Under the pieces are notes generated by a model. It did no database searches. It was not told where the DNA came from and was given only the letters and a program-made list of their open reading frames with translations. The position numbers and the translations under genes are program-made. From positions 1-54,006 of the forward strand of contig SVHD01000009.1 in assembly GCA_015056015.1 (NCBI GenBank): 54,006 nucleotides of DNA. Reading direction: 5' to 3'. Below, piece by piece: positions 1 through 8,728 of the stretch. The DNA is from Clostridiales bacterium. GTDB lineage: Bacteria > Bacillota > Clostridia > Christensenellales > Aristaeellaceae. Position 1 is the first letter of the stretch, and every line of letters begins with the position of its first letter.

Positions 1-1691
1 TCGAAGGCCTGGCTCTTGGCGAAGGACAGGGTGGAGCCCAGGAACTGACGGGCATAGTTGGTGTAGTTACCGGAAGCCTTTTCCCACAGTTCGGCGAAGG
101 TGGCGTCGGCAATCACGGGCATTTCGGTGCCGTTGAAGTTGAAGGTTACATAGGAGCCATCCGCATTGGTCTTGATGAAGGCGTCGGGGCCATAGCTCAT
201 CAGGATCTGGCCTTCAGCGCTGTAGGCATAGTCGATCAGGGCCAGCGCGGCCTGCAGCTTGGCTTCGTTGCCGGCAACGCCAGCCACGGAGATGCCCCAG
301 CCGTCGGTCTTCACAGAACGCCAGGATTCGGTAAAGCGCATGTAAACGCCGTTTTCATCGGTGCCGTCGAACCAGCGGGCAACGGGAACCATAACCGCCA
401 TGTACTTTTCGCCATCCTGCAGCTTGGTTTCGTTGTAAACGGTCTGGGTCTGGTTGTAGTCATAGTGCATGAAGCCCAGGTCATTTTCCAGATAGGTGGC
501 GGTGGATTCGGCAGCCATTTCCACGAAAGCCTTGGAAACCAGGCCTTCCTGCACCATGGCATTCATACGGGCCATAGCGTCATAGGCATCCAGTTCCTGA
601 CGGGCGTCACGGAGGAAGCCGTCTTCATCGATCCACAGGAAATCCTGACGGGATTCCAGGCCGCGCACGCCAAAGAGGGTGCCGGCGAAGCGGAACATAT
701 CCACACGGCGCTGGTTGTTGTTATCTTCACGGGAGAAGAGGCCCTGCACGGAATCGGTGCCATTCAGGGTCTGGGGGTTGGCCACCACGCAGCGCAGCAG
801 GGCAACCAGTTCATCGGCGTCCCAGGCAGCATTCTGGCCAACGAAGAGGTTGGAGCGCTGGGTGCCATAGTAGCCATTGTAAGCCACGTCGATGTAATCG
901 CGCAGCATGTTGACGGCGGCAACGCCATCCACGGGGCCGGCGGTCAGGGCGTCATTCATCTTGGCGACGATATTGCCGGCGGCGTCATAATTCTTGGTCA
1001 CCTGTTCCACGGCGGTGCCTTCCAGGTTGACAACGTCCACGGTCAGGGTGCCGGTGGTGGGCATATAGGGGGCATAAACGGCAGCGGCCAGTTCCTTGCT
1101 GGCTTCAGCAGTGAATTCGCCTTCGCCGTCCAGCAGCTTCTGCACCCAGTCCACACGCATCAGGGGCATACGTTCGATATCGTTTACGCCGTCAAAGTAG
1201 GGGGAGAAGTAGATGGCGCCGGTATCGGTGTTGCCGGTGATGGACAGACGGACGATGGGGTTGGCTTCCAGATACGCCTTGAAGTTGGGCATCTGATCCA
1301 GATATTCGGCGATGTTCACGATGGAGCCGGCTTCGCCGTATTCGGACAGCTTGGCAGCGGTGCCGCTGAGCATATCCACTTCATCCAGACGATCCTTCCA
1401 GAAATCGAATTCGTTGGAGGCGCTGTTGCCCTGATACAGGTTTTCGAATTTCACATTCAGCACTTCCTGCACCCGAACCCAGGTGGGCTTCAGATCGCCG
1501 GTATGATAGGTCTTGCCATCGGCCAGGGTGACGCCTTCGCCCGCGACGGATGCATCAAAGAACAGGCCGGTCTTGGCATTGTTGTAACCAGTGGCCATAC
1601 GAAGAACCACAGCATCTTCGGCCACAGCGCTGGCAGAGAAGAGGGACAGAACCATCATCAGTACCAGAACCAGAGAAAGGGTACGCTTCAT
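1..1691 (-). CDS. Extracellular solute-binding protein of a sugar ABC transporter (C-terminus cut by window edge)
   Basis: The reading frame is open from the ATG at 1691 to the left edge, giving at least 563 residues. An AGGAGG ribosome binding site lies 7 nt upstream of the ATG. Residues 1-24 form a signal peptide ending Ala-Val-Ala before Glu-Asp, with no lipobox cysteine. The rest has the length and pattern of large LipO/YtcQ-type family 1 solute-binding proteins that work with LplB/LplC permeases. It would capture an oligosaccharide outside the cell for the permeases encoded just upstream (1768-3719). It is the last visible gene of that minus-strand group, 77 nt after the second permease. 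No ATPase is nearby, so a shared MsmX-type ATPase elsewhere is likely. The substrate is unknown; closeness to uxaB-uxaA hints at hexuronate-containing sugars, which is inference. Confidence 0.9.
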   Translation of the reverse strand, partial: MKRTLSLVLVLMMVLSLFSASAVAEDAVVLRMATGYNNAKTGLFFDASVAGEGVTLADGKTYHTGDLKPTWVRVQEVLNVKFENLYQGNSASNEFDFWKDRLDEVDMLSGTAAKLSEYGEAGSIVNIAEYLDQMPNFKAYLEANPIVRLSITGNTDTGAIYFSPYFDGVNDIERMPLMRVDWVQKLLDGEGEFTAEASKELAAAVYAPYMPTTGTLTVDVVNLEGTAVEQVTKNYDAAGNIVAKMNDALTAGPVDGVAAVNMLRDYIDVAYNGYYGTQRSNLFVGQNAAWDADELVALLRCVVANPQTLNGTDSVQGLFSREDNNNQRRVDMFRFAGTLFGVRGLESRQDFLWIDEDGFLRDARQELDAYDAMARMNAMVQEGLVSKAFVEMAAESTATYLENDLGFMHYDYNQTQTVYNETKLQDGEKYMAVMVPVARWFDGTDENGVYMRFTESWRSVKTDGWGISVAGVAGNEAKLQAALALIDYAYSAEGQILMSYGPDAFIKTNADGSYVTFNFNGTEMPVIADATFAELWEKASGNYTNYARQFLGSTLSFAKSQAF

Positions 1692-1767
1692 AGAGATTAC
1701 CTCCTGAAAATATTTGTTCACCGGATCTCAAATCCGGAAAAACACGAATCAGTATTTGCCCGTTTCC

Positions 1768-2658
1768 TTATTCCTTCACGCCGCCCATATTCACGCCCTT
1801 GGCGAAATATTTCTGGATGAAGGGATAAATGATCAGAATGGGCACGATGGAGCATACGATCAGGGCATAGATCACGGAATCGGCGGAATAGATTTCATTC
1901 CAGCCCGCCATGGCTTCCGGATCGGTGAATTCCTCCAGCCGCAGACGGATGAAAACCTGCAGGGGATGCTCATTGGAATTGGAAATCATCTGCCGGGCCC
2001 AGAAATAGCCGTTCCAGCGGGAAATGGCAAAGAACAAAGTGACGGTGGCGATGGTGGATTTGCACATGGGGATATATACCTTTTTGAGCACCTGGAATTC
2101 CGTGGCGCCATCCACGATGGCCGCCTCTTCAATTTCGCTGGGCACGCCCTCAAAGGCATTGCGCAGAAGAATGATATTCATGGCCGCCATACCCATGGCG
2201 ATGACCACCAGCCATTTATCATCCGTGATGCCGATGGAATTGAAAATATCCTTGGTATCCAGATAATTCAGATACTGGGGCACCAGACCGGCGGAAAAGA
2301 GCATGGTAAACACCAGGAAAAAATTGAAAAACCGGCGGAAGAGCAGCCGCTTCTTGGAAAGGGCATAGCCGCCCAGAATGGCCACCAGCAGCGCCCAGAC
2401 AGTGCCGTAGAAAGTAAGGAACAGGGTATTGGAATAGGCATTCCAGAACATATTATCGTGGAACATCCGGGCAAAGGCGTCAAACTGGATATCCTTGGGG
2501 AAAAGCACCACTTCGCCGTAATCCACCGCATGGGCCCCGCTGATGGAAGCGGAGATGGCATACAGGAAAGGATACAGGCAGGCCAGAGAAAAAATGCAAA
2601 GGAAGGTGTAGCTGATCACCTTAAAAATGCGTTCGGATATTTCAAGCTTTCTTTTCAT
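1768..2658 (-). CDS. Carbohydrate ABC transporter permease, LplC/YtcP (MalG-like) type
   Basis: This 296-residue integral membrane protein has about six hydrophobic helices, the first at residues 13-36. The EAA cytoplasmic loop that docks the ATPase is visible near residues 175-195 (EEAAIVDGA followed by a hydrophobic stretch and IP). The C-terminus ends KGVNMGGVKE, typical of LplC-like subunits. It forms the translocation channel with the permease encoded just upstream at 2673-3719, from which it is separated by 14 nt, so the two are co-transcribed and probably translationally coupled. The binding protein gene follows downstream. The family imports oligosaccharides; the exact substrate cannot be read from sequence. 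Confidence 0.95.
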   Translation of the reverse strand: MKRKLEISERIFKVISYTFLCIFSLACLYPFLYAISASISGAHAVDYGEVVLFPKDIQFDAFARMFHDNMFWNAYSNTLFLTFYGTVWALLVAILGGYALSKKRLLFRRFFNFFLVFTMLFSAGLVPQYLNYLDTKDIFNSIGITDDKWLVVIAMGMAAMNIILLRNAFEGVPSEIEEAAIVDGATEFQVLKKVYIPMCKSTIATVTLFFAISRWNGYFWARQMISNSNEHPLQVFIRLRLEEFTDPEAMAGWNEIYSADSVIYALIVCSIVPILIIYPFIQKYFAKGVNMGGVKE

Positions 2659-2672
2659 GCGTTTTCCCTCCT

Positions 2673-3719
2673 TTAATACAGCGAAGTGTCGGAGGCCTTG
2701 CGGGCAATGGTATTGGCGCTGATGACCAGCAGCATGCTGATCACATTATTCATCATTTCGGCGGCGGAGGCCAGGCCCTTCTGGCCGCCGATAATGCCCT
2801 TGCGCTGGGCGAAGGTGGATACCACGTCGGCGGTTACATAGGTATTGGTGTTATACAGCAGCAGCACCTTTTCATAGCCGATATTCAGCAGCGCGCCGAT
2901 ACGGGTGATAAGCATAATGACCACGGTGGAAAGAATCCCGGGCAGCACCACATAGCGCATCTGCGCCATTTTGCCCGCGCCGTCGATCTGGGCTGCCTCA
3001 TAGCTGGTGGGCGAAATGGCGATGATGGCCGCAAAATACACGATGCTGTCATAGCCGGCCCCTTCCCAAATCCCCGAGATCTGATAAATAGCACGGAAAT
3101 AATCCGGGTTATTGAGCAGACCGGCCTTGGCGGTTTCGGCGCTGATCAGGCCCAGGGCCTCCAGCGCCTGGCTGACAATGCCGTGGCCGGAGGTCAGCGC
3201 CCCCTGCTTGACCAGCATGGTAACCAGGGAGGTCATAACAACCGTGGACATAAATTTGGGTAGATAGGTGAGCACCTGGCAGGTAGAGCGCACCAGATTG
3301 CTGCGGATTTCATTGAAGAAAAGCGCCAGAATAATGGGCATGGGGAAACCAAAGCACAGCCCGTAGAAGCTGAGCAGGAAGGTATTGCGCAGGGCGCGCC
3401 AGAAATCCGCCGCATCTGCGCCAAAGAGCAGGCTCTTGAAATAGGAAAAGCCGGAAAAATACTGCTGCGCCACCGGTTTCACTTCATCCGGCACCTTAAA
3501 GCAGCCCAGCAATTCATACATGGGCAGATAACGCCAGAACAGGAAGACCAGCAGCATGGGCACCAGCATTAAATACAGCCGCCAATCCTTCAAAATGGTC
3601 TGGGCCACATGCCTCCAGGCATGCTTTTCCACATCGTCCCGTACGATCTGCTCCGGATTTTCACGGTAAACGCCCGCAGCCTGATCATAAACCAGGAAAT
3701 CCGCTGCTTTCGTCTGCAT
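2673..3719 (-). CDS. Carbohydrate ABC transporter permease, LplB/YteP type
   Basis: This 348-residue membrane protein starts at an ATG preceded by a GGGA-type ribosome binding site. A cytoplasmic N-terminal segment of about 45 residues precedes the first helix (LYLMLVPMLLVFLFW). Five further helices follow. The EAA loop lies near residues 243-265 (YEAAQIDGAGKM), and the C-terminus ends ARKASDTSLY, the usual ending of LplB-type subunits. It pairs with the LplC-type subunit at 1768-2658 to form the membrane channel of a sugar importer served by the binding protein at 1-1691. It follows the membrane protein gene at 3756-4334 by 36 nt on the same strand, so all four genes may be one transcript. 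Confidence 0.95.
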   Translation of the reverse strand: MQTKAADFLVYDQAAGVYRENPEQIVRDDVEKHAWRHVAQTILKDWRLYLMLVPMLLVFLFWRYLPMYELLGCFKVPDEVKPVAQQYFSGFSYFKSLLFGADAADFWRALRNTFLLSFYGLCFGFPMPIILALFFNEIRSNLVRSTCQVLTYLPKFMSTVVMTSLVTMLVKQGALTSGHGIVSQALEALGLISAETAKAGLLNNPDYFRAIYQISGIWEGAGYDSIVYFAAIIAISPTSYEAAQIDGAGKMAQMRYVVLPGILSTVVIMLITRIGALLNIGYEKVLLLYNTNTYVTADVVSTFAQRKGIIGGQKGLASAAEMMNNVISMLLVISANTIARKASDTSLY

Positions 3720-3755
3720 GAATCAATCCCTCCTGCTCTTTTTTGACTGGGGGCC

Positions 3756-4334
3756 TTACAGCCCCTGATTTTCCTTTTCCTTCTGAATCCGTTTCAGATA
3801 ATGGGTTTGCTCCTCCAGCATTCCATCCAGCCGCCTGCAAATCCATATCACCAGGGCGGCAAAGAAAGCGGATAGCACATCGGTGGTTACAAACCCCACG
3901 CATACCGGGAATGGATTTCCCAGCAGCAGGGCCAGCAGCAGCCTGCCCACTTGCATCAGCACCGCCGTTATAAAACCATATAACAGGGCAAGCAATACAT
4001 TTTCATGCATCTTCTGCCAGCCGTTTTTTCCCAGCAATGGCAAAAGCGAAAGGGCAAGCAGATTGCCGACGCCGTAAATCAGATAATGGGGCGCCCTGGC
4101 GCCGGAGGAAAGGCAAAATGCCATTCCGCCCAGCACAGCCGGGATCGCGGCCCATATTCCCCATCTTACCATCACCAGGGCGGTTACCGTCGCCGTCAGG
4201 GAGAGGGTATATAATTCGCCGGGAAACCAGCGATGGGCCGCCAGGGCAATCAAAGATTCGCATATGCACAGCAGCACCGTAAAAAAGAATACGTCCATGG
4301 CCCGGTACTGCCGGAAAGTCATTCCCCGCTGCAT
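3756..4334 (-). CDS. Five-helix membrane protein, possibly ECF-transporter S-component-like
   Basis: I chose the ATG at 4334, preceded by GGGAGGAAAATC, giving 192 residues; an upstream in-frame ATG would add 27 poorly fitting basic residues and has no ribosome binding site. About five transmembrane segments are visible (near residues 10-30, 35-58, 65-100, 110-135 and 140-165), with a charged cytoplasmic C-tail. A short RWG motif and Gly-rich helices recall S-components of energy-coupling-factor vitamin transporters or related MptA-like membrane proteins, but I cannot assign a family firmly. It sits first in a probable minus-strand operon with LplB/LplC permeases and a binding protein, an unusual partner for a canonical sugar ABC system. 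Confidence 0.7.
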   Translation of the reverse strand: MQRGMTFRQYRAMDVFFFTVLLCICESLIALAAHRWFPGELYTLSLTATVTALVMVRWGIWAAIPAVLGGMAFCLSSGARAPHYLIYGVGNLLALSLLPLLGKNGWQKMHENVLLALLYGFITAVLMQVGRLLLALLLGNPFPVCVGFVTTDVLSAFFAALVIWICRRLDGMLEEQTHYLKRIQKEKENQGL

Positions 4335-4585
4335 GATTTTCCTCCCGAAAATCAGCTTCCTGAATATTCTCGAACGGCAATTTCTGTTTCGTAATCCGTA
4401 AAAATGCCGAAACAAAGAAATCTTCAGATATTTTCAACCTTATTTTACATTTTTTTATAATTCGAGTATATAACCAAAACGATCTTCTTTATGTACATTC
4501 CCGACATTTTGGTGAATTAGGCGGGCCAAAAATCGCCCGCATTCCGCTGAAATCCGAATCCTGTTTATGGACAAAACAGGAATGT

Positions 4586-4619
4586 AAAAAGGATTCCCCG
4601 TTTTTTAAACGAAGAATCC
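4586..4619 (-). terminator. Intrinsic terminator of the uxaB-uxaA-TIM barrel operon
   Basis: Read on the minus strand, a GGATTC/GAATCC stem with an inner CGTTT/AAACG stem is followed by TTTTT. It lies 12 nt beyond the stop codon of the TIM-barrel gene that ends at 4632. Confidence 0.75.
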
Positions 4620-4631
4620 CATCGGAAACCT

Positions 4632-5489
4632 TCATACTTCCTGATACATTTTTTCTATCAGTTCTCTGGCGGCAACCACATTGGTATGATCGGTGTTTTC
4701 CAGCGTCGCCTGAATATAGGGCTTTTTCGCCTTCAGGAAACGAAGGATGGCCCGATAATCCATTTCCCCCGTTCCGGCGGCCACGCTCACCAGATCCTTT
4801 TCGCCCCGGACAAAATCCTTGATATGCACCATGGCAATATGATCGCAAAGGGCGTCCATGGCATTGCCGATGACCCGCTCCCGCTGATCCGCATTTTCCG
4901 GGGCCAAGAGATTCACCGGATCCAGAATGATGCGCAGATTGGGGCTCTGGATGCTGCGGATTACCTGCAGCGCCCGCTTTTCATCATAGACGATATGCTT
5001 CCACACCGGCTCAATGGCCAGGGTGACCCCATATTTTTCGGCACAGGATACCACATCGGCCAGATTGCGGATAAAGATCTGCAGTGCCTCTTCCGAATGG
5101 GTATTGCCATCGAATTTGTATTCGGTATTGGGCGCGCCCGTTTCGGTGCCCACCATGCCGATTCCGGCCGCAGCCGCTACCCGGATGGAGCCATAATAGC
5201 GCTGCTTGAAAATTTCCAGTTTTTCCTGATCCGGCGTAGCCAGATTCATATAGCAGCCAAGCACCGCCACATCCAGCTTGTTTTCCGCAAAAACCCGCCT
5301 GAAATAATGGCCCATGCCCTCGGTAAAGGCCGCCCCCTCAAAGGCCACCCCCTTGATAATTTTCTGGGGCGCCAGATGCACGCAGCAAAAGCCCTGCTCC
5401 CGGGCGGTTTTTGCCCGCGCTTCCAGGGATTGCATTTCCGGGGCACAATGGGTATTCACATCATGCAGGCGGATGCCAATCTGAAGCAT
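4632..5489 (-). CDS. Sugar phosphate isomerase/epimerase family protein (xylose isomerase-like TIM barrel)
   Basis: This 285-residue protein has the AP-endonuclease-2/xylose isomerase-like TIM-barrel pattern. The four metal ligands expected in this family are visible in order: Glu in AIEPVW, Asp in IILDPVN, His in MVHIKD and Glu in ATLENT. Such enzymes isomerise or epimerise ketoses and sugar acids using a divalent metal in the cytoplasm. An AGGAGG site lies before the ATG. It is the third gene after uxaB and uxaA (12 nt after the uxaA stop codon), so it probably handles a hexuronate or ketose related to tagaturonate. A tagaturonate/fructuronate epimerase-like step or entry of another sugar acid are possibilities; the exact substrate is inference. 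An intrinsic terminator follows. Confidence 0.85.
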   Translation of the reverse strand: MLQIGIRLHDVNTHCAPEMQSLEARAKTAREQGFCCVHLAPQKIIKGVAFEGAAFTEGMGHYFRRVFAENKLDVAVLGCYMNLATPDQEKLEIFKQRYYGSIRVAAAAGIGMVGTETGAPNTEYKFDGNTHSEEALQIFIRNLADVVSCAEKYGVTLAIEPVWKHIVYDEKRALQVIRSIQSPNLRIILDPVNLLAPENADQRERVIGNAMDALCDHIAMVHIKDFVRGEKDLVSVAAGTGEMDYRAILRFLKAKKPYIQATLENTDHTNVVAARELIEKMYQEV

Positions 5490-5501
5490 GGAAGCACCTC
5501 C

Positions 5502-6980
5502 TTACAGCGTAACGCCATCCTTAAAAATGGCGATGCCCCGGCAATTGCCGATTTCGCCCACGGTTTTTTTGCCGCTGGCGTATTCCATCACCGCTTCCAG
5601 CAGCCGCTTGCCCGCATCCTGCATGGGTTCGCCCTGGGCGATGCTGCCGGCGTTAAAATCAATCCAGCCGGGCTTATGCTGATACAGGCGGGTATTGGTG
5701 GAAATTTTCACCGTAGGGGCAGGCGCGCCAAAGGGCGTGCCCCGGCCGGTGGTAAAGAGAATCAGATGGGCGCCGGCTGCAGTAAGCGCCGTGGCGCTGA
5801 CCAGATCATTGCCCGGGCCATAGAGCAGATTCAGCCCCGGCGTGACCACCTGCTGCCCATAGCCGATCACATCGGCAACCGCTGCGCTGCCGCCCTTTTG
5901 CACGCAGCCCAGGGATTTATCTTCCAGCGTGGTGATGCCCCCCGCCTTATTGCCGGGAGAGGGATTTTCATAGACCGTCTGCCCATGGCTCATAAAATAC
6001 TGCTTGAAGCCATTGATCATGCCCACGGTTTTATCAAAAATTTCTTCGTTCACGCAGCGGTTCATCAGGATGGTTTCCGCGCCGAACATTTCAGGCACCT
6101 CGGTCAGGATGGTGCTGCCGCCCTGGGCGGTCAAAAGATCGCTGAATACGCCCACGGCAGGATTGGCGGTGATGCCGGAAAGGCCGTCGCTGCCGCCGCA
6201 TTTCATGCCGATGACCAGCTTGCTGGCGGGAAGCGTCTGCCGGGTGAATTTCCCCGCATAGGCGGCCAGCTCCTTCAGCAGCTTTCTGCCCTCGGCCATT
6301 TCGTCTTCAACTTCCTGGCAGATCAGGAATTTCACCCGGTTATCATCCCAGGCGCCCAATTCTTCCTTGAATTGATCCATGGTCAGGTTTTCGCAGCCCA
6401 GGCCCAGCACCAGCACCGCCCCCGCATTGGGGTGGCGGCAAAGGGCGGCCAGCAATTTCCGGGTGTTTTCGTGATCCTCGCCCAGCTGGCTGCAGCCGTA
6501 GGGATGGGTGAAGGTATGAAGCCCCTCCACGCTGCCCGAAACCAGATCCTGATTTTCCTTCACCATCGTTTCCGCGATGGAATTGACGCAGCCCACGGTG
6601 GGCAGAATCCAGATTTCATTGCGCACGGCGGCCCGGCCGTCCTCCCTGAGGAACCCCTGGAAGGTAACGGATTCCGCGGAAAGGGCGGGGATTTCCGTGG
6701 GCTGATAGCTGTATTCCAATTCCCCGGAAAGGCCGGTCTTTACATTATGGGTGTGCACCCACTGCCCCTTTTCAATATCGCAGGAGGCATGGCCGATGGG
6801 GAAGCCATATTTGATTACCGGATTCCCTTTTTGGATGGACTGCAGCGCCATCTTATGGCCCTGAGGAATATCCTGGGACGGGATATGAAGCTGACCGTTG
6901 ATTTCGATTTTTTCTCCCTGGGCGATGGGACAAAGCGCCACCGCCACATTATCCCCGGGATGAATCTGAATCATTTTCAT
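5502..6980 (-). CDS. uxaA: Altronate dehydratase (D-altronate hydro-lyase)
   Basis: This 492-residue protein matches UxaA in length and architecture. An N-terminal SAF-like domain occupies about residues 1-75 (IHPGDNVAVAL, then HTHNVKTGL). The large C-terminal lyase domain carries the conserved PYGCSQLG and KCGGSDGLSGI segments expected of the iron-dependent UxaA/GarD family. It dehydrates D-altronate to 2-keto-3-deoxygluconate in the Ashwell pathway of galacturonate breakdown. A GGAG site precedes the ATG at 6980. It lies 12 nt after uxaB on the same strand, so the product of UxaB is passed to the next enzyme encoded in the same transcript. The isomerase uxaC and the KDG kinase and aldolase are not in this window. 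Confidence 0.95.
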   Translation of the reverse strand: MKMIQIHPGDNVAVALCPIAQGEKIEINGQLHIPSQDIPQGHKMALQSIQKGNPVIKYGFPIGHASCDIEKGQWVHTHNVKTGLSGELEYSYQPTEIPALSAESVTFQGFLREDGRAAVRNEIWILPTVGCVNSIAETMVKENQDLVSGSVEGLHTFTHPYGCSQLGEDHENTRKLLAALCRHPNAGAVLVLGLGCENLTMDQFKEELGAWDDNRVKFLICQEVEDEMAEGRKLLKELAAYAGKFTRQTLPASKLVIGMKCGGSDGLSGITANPAVGVFSDLLTAQGGSTILTEVPEMFGAETILMNRCVNEEIFDKTVGMINGFKQYFMSHGQTVYENPSPGNKAGGITTLEDKSLGCVQKGGSAAVADVIGYGQQVVTPGLNLLYGPGNDLVSATALTAAGAHLILFTTGRGTPFGAPAPTVKISTNTRLYQHKPGWIDFNAGSIAQGEPMQDAGKRLLEAVMEYASGKKTVGEIGNCRGIAIFKDGVTL

Positions 6981-6992
6981 GAATTATGCTCC

Positions 6993-8480
6993 TTACAGCG
7001 TTTCTTTCATGGCCTCATACGCGCCCTTTTCCAGAATGCAGGCCAAATCCGCTTTCACGGTTTCTTCCAGGCCGGGAAGCAGGGTCAGGTTTTCGCCCCA
7101 GAAGCTTTCATTGGTCATTACTGCATGCACAAGCGCATCCGCGGCGTCATCCTTATGATCCAGGAAGAAGGCAAGCACGGCGGCGTCATCCTGAATGGCA
7201 TAGGCATTGCCGGCAGGCCGCTTGCCCATCAGCGCGCCATTTTCCATATGATCGCCGTGATAGAAGGCGATCAGGGAAGCCAGGCCCAGGGAAAGGCAGG
7301 CGGGGATTTTGCCAAAGCGATGCATATATTCCTTCAGGCTGGGCATGCAGCGGGCCTTCCACTTGCTGACGGAATTAAGGGAAATAGAAAGCAGCTGATG
7401 ATCGATAAAGGGATTGGCAAAGCGCTCTTCCACGGCGGCGGCAAAATCCTTCAGTTCCTGCTCGGGCAGATCCAGGGTGGGGATGATTTCCTCATAAATG
7501 GCCTTGTTCATATAGCCCTTGATCACATCATCCTGCATGCAATTGCGCACGATATCCTGGCCCGCCAGATAAGCCCCCAGCACCATGGTGGTATGGGCGC
7601 CATTCAAAATGCGCACCTTCCGCTGCTTATAGGGCTTATGATCGGGGGTAACGATCACGGGCAGTTTTCCATCCACAAAGGGCAGTTCCTTCGCCAGCCA
7701 TTCGGGGCCTTCGATCACCCAGGCGCCGAATACTTCGCCGGTATCGATCAGGTTGTCTTCATAGCCGTTTTCTTCATTCAGCTTTGCCGCTTCATTCCGG
7801 GGATAGCCGGTCACGATGCGATCCACCAGAGAAGAGCAGAAAAGGTTTTCCTTATCCAGCCAGGCCTTGAATGCATCGCCCAGATTCCACTGCTCAATAT
7901 ACTTTTCCACGCAGCGCTTGAGTTCCTTGCCGTTGTTATCAATCAATTCGCAGGAAAGGATCACCATGCCCTTGCCCTGCTCCTTGCCAAAATGCAGGAA
8001 GCGCTCGTAGAGGAAGCGGGTCAGCTTGGCAGGGAAGGTCACCGGGGGCGTCTGATCAAATTCGCTGCCGGCGTCGTAAACGATGCCCGCTTCCGTAGTA
8101 TTGGAAACAATATAGCGCAGATCGGGATTTTTCGCGCAGGCAAGGAAGGCGGCATAATCCTGATAGGGATTGATACAGCGAGATACGCAGGAAATCACCC
8201 GCTTGTCGTTGACGGTCCTGCCATCCTGGAAGCCACGCAGATACAGGGTATAGAGACCCTCCTGGGCATTGACCATATCGGTCAGGCCCTGGGCGATGGG
8301 CTGCACGACGGCCACCTTGCCGTTAAAGCCGTGGCGCTCATTGGCCAGATCGAAGAAATAATCCACAAAGGCACGCAAGAAGCCGCCTTCGCCGAACTGC
8401 AGCACCTTTTCCGGCGCATTTTCCAGCAGATATCCCTTGTAGCCTTGCTTTTTCAGGGCAGAATAGCTGATCTTTTCCAT
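6993..8480 (-). CDS. uxaB: Tagaturonate reductase (altronate oxidoreductase)
   Basis: This 495-residue protein belongs to the polyol-specific long-chain dehydrogenase family. The N-terminal Rossmann region contains FGEGGFLRAFVDYF near residues 28-41. The catalytic Lys-x4-Asn-x2-His signature is visible in KVRILNGAH near residue 290. UxaB reduces D-tagaturonate to D-altronate with NADH in the cytoplasm, the step before UxaA. Length is close to the usual 480-500. It is the first gene of a minus-strand operon with uxaA and a TIM-barrel protein. Its promoter (8537-8565) and a perfect 12-bp palindrome at 8510-8521 just downstream of it suggest control by a hexuronate-responsive repressor. Confidence 0.95.
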   Translation of the reverse strand: MEKISYSALKKQGYKGYLLENAPEKVLQFGEGGFLRAFVDYFFDLANERHGFNGKVAVVQPIAQGLTDMVNAQEGLYTLYLRGFQDGRTVNDKRVISCVSRCINPYQDYAAFLACAKNPDLRYIVSNTTEAGIVYDAGSEFDQTPPVTFPAKLTRFLYERFLHFGKEQGKGMVILSCELIDNNGKELKRCVEKYIEQWNLGDAFKAWLDKENLFCSSLVDRIVTGYPRNEAAKLNEENGYEDNLIDTGEVFGAWVIEGPEWLAKELPFVDGKLPVIVTPDHKPYKQRKVRILNGAHTTMVLGAYLAGQDIVRNCMQDDVIKGYMNKAIYEEIIPTLDLPEQELKDFAAAVEERFANPFIDHQLLSISLNSVSKWKARCMPSLKEYMHRFGKIPACLSLGLASLIAFYHGDHMENGALMGKRPAGNAYAIQDDAAVLAFFLDHKDDAADALVHAVMTNESFWGENLTLLPGLEETVKADLACILEKGAYEAMKETL

Positions 8481-8509
8481 GTTTTGTTTCCCTCACTTTA
8501 TCTATCGTT

Positions 8510-8521
8510 TGCCATATGGCA
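8510..8521. promoter_or_regulatory. Palindromic operator candidate upstream of uxaB
   Basis: TGCCATATGGCA is a perfect 12-bp palindrome placed about 9-20 nt downstream of the inferred uxaB transcription start. A repressor bound there would block early elongation. The regulator is unknown. Confidence 0.5.
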
Positions 8522-8536
8522 TATATTCCCATTTAT

Positions 8537-8565
8537 ACTTTATTCAAAAGCCGCATGATTGTCAA
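8537..8565 (-). promoter_or_regulatory. Sigma-A type promoter for uxaB-uxaA-TIM barrel operon
   Basis: On the minus strand TTGACA (8560-8565) is followed after 17 nt by TAAAGT (8537-8542), about 55 nt upstream of the uxaB start codon. Confidence 0.65.
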
Positions 8566-8728
8566 GAAAATTATCATAAAAGCGGAAAAGTCGGGCTTAT
8601 TTCCCTGTTTTTCTGCTTTCATCGCCGCCGTTTCGCCTGCGTTTCCAAATCTTCCCCCCACTTCCCTTCGCATAAAACTTTTTTCCATGGAAAACCTATG
8701 GCTGACACCAGGTAAGGAGGCGCTGAAT

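Noticed and set aside
4686-8558. A 1290-codon plus-strand open frame opposite uxaB, uxaA and the TIM-barrel gene
   Set aside because: His/Gly/Phe-rich mirror of three well-supported genes, with no ribosome binding site or recognisable domain. It arises from codon bias.
8516-8728. N-terminal extension of spoVT
   Set aside because: Open frame, but no SpoVT homology and no ribosome binding site. The TTG at 8729 has AAGGAGG and gives the family N-terminus.
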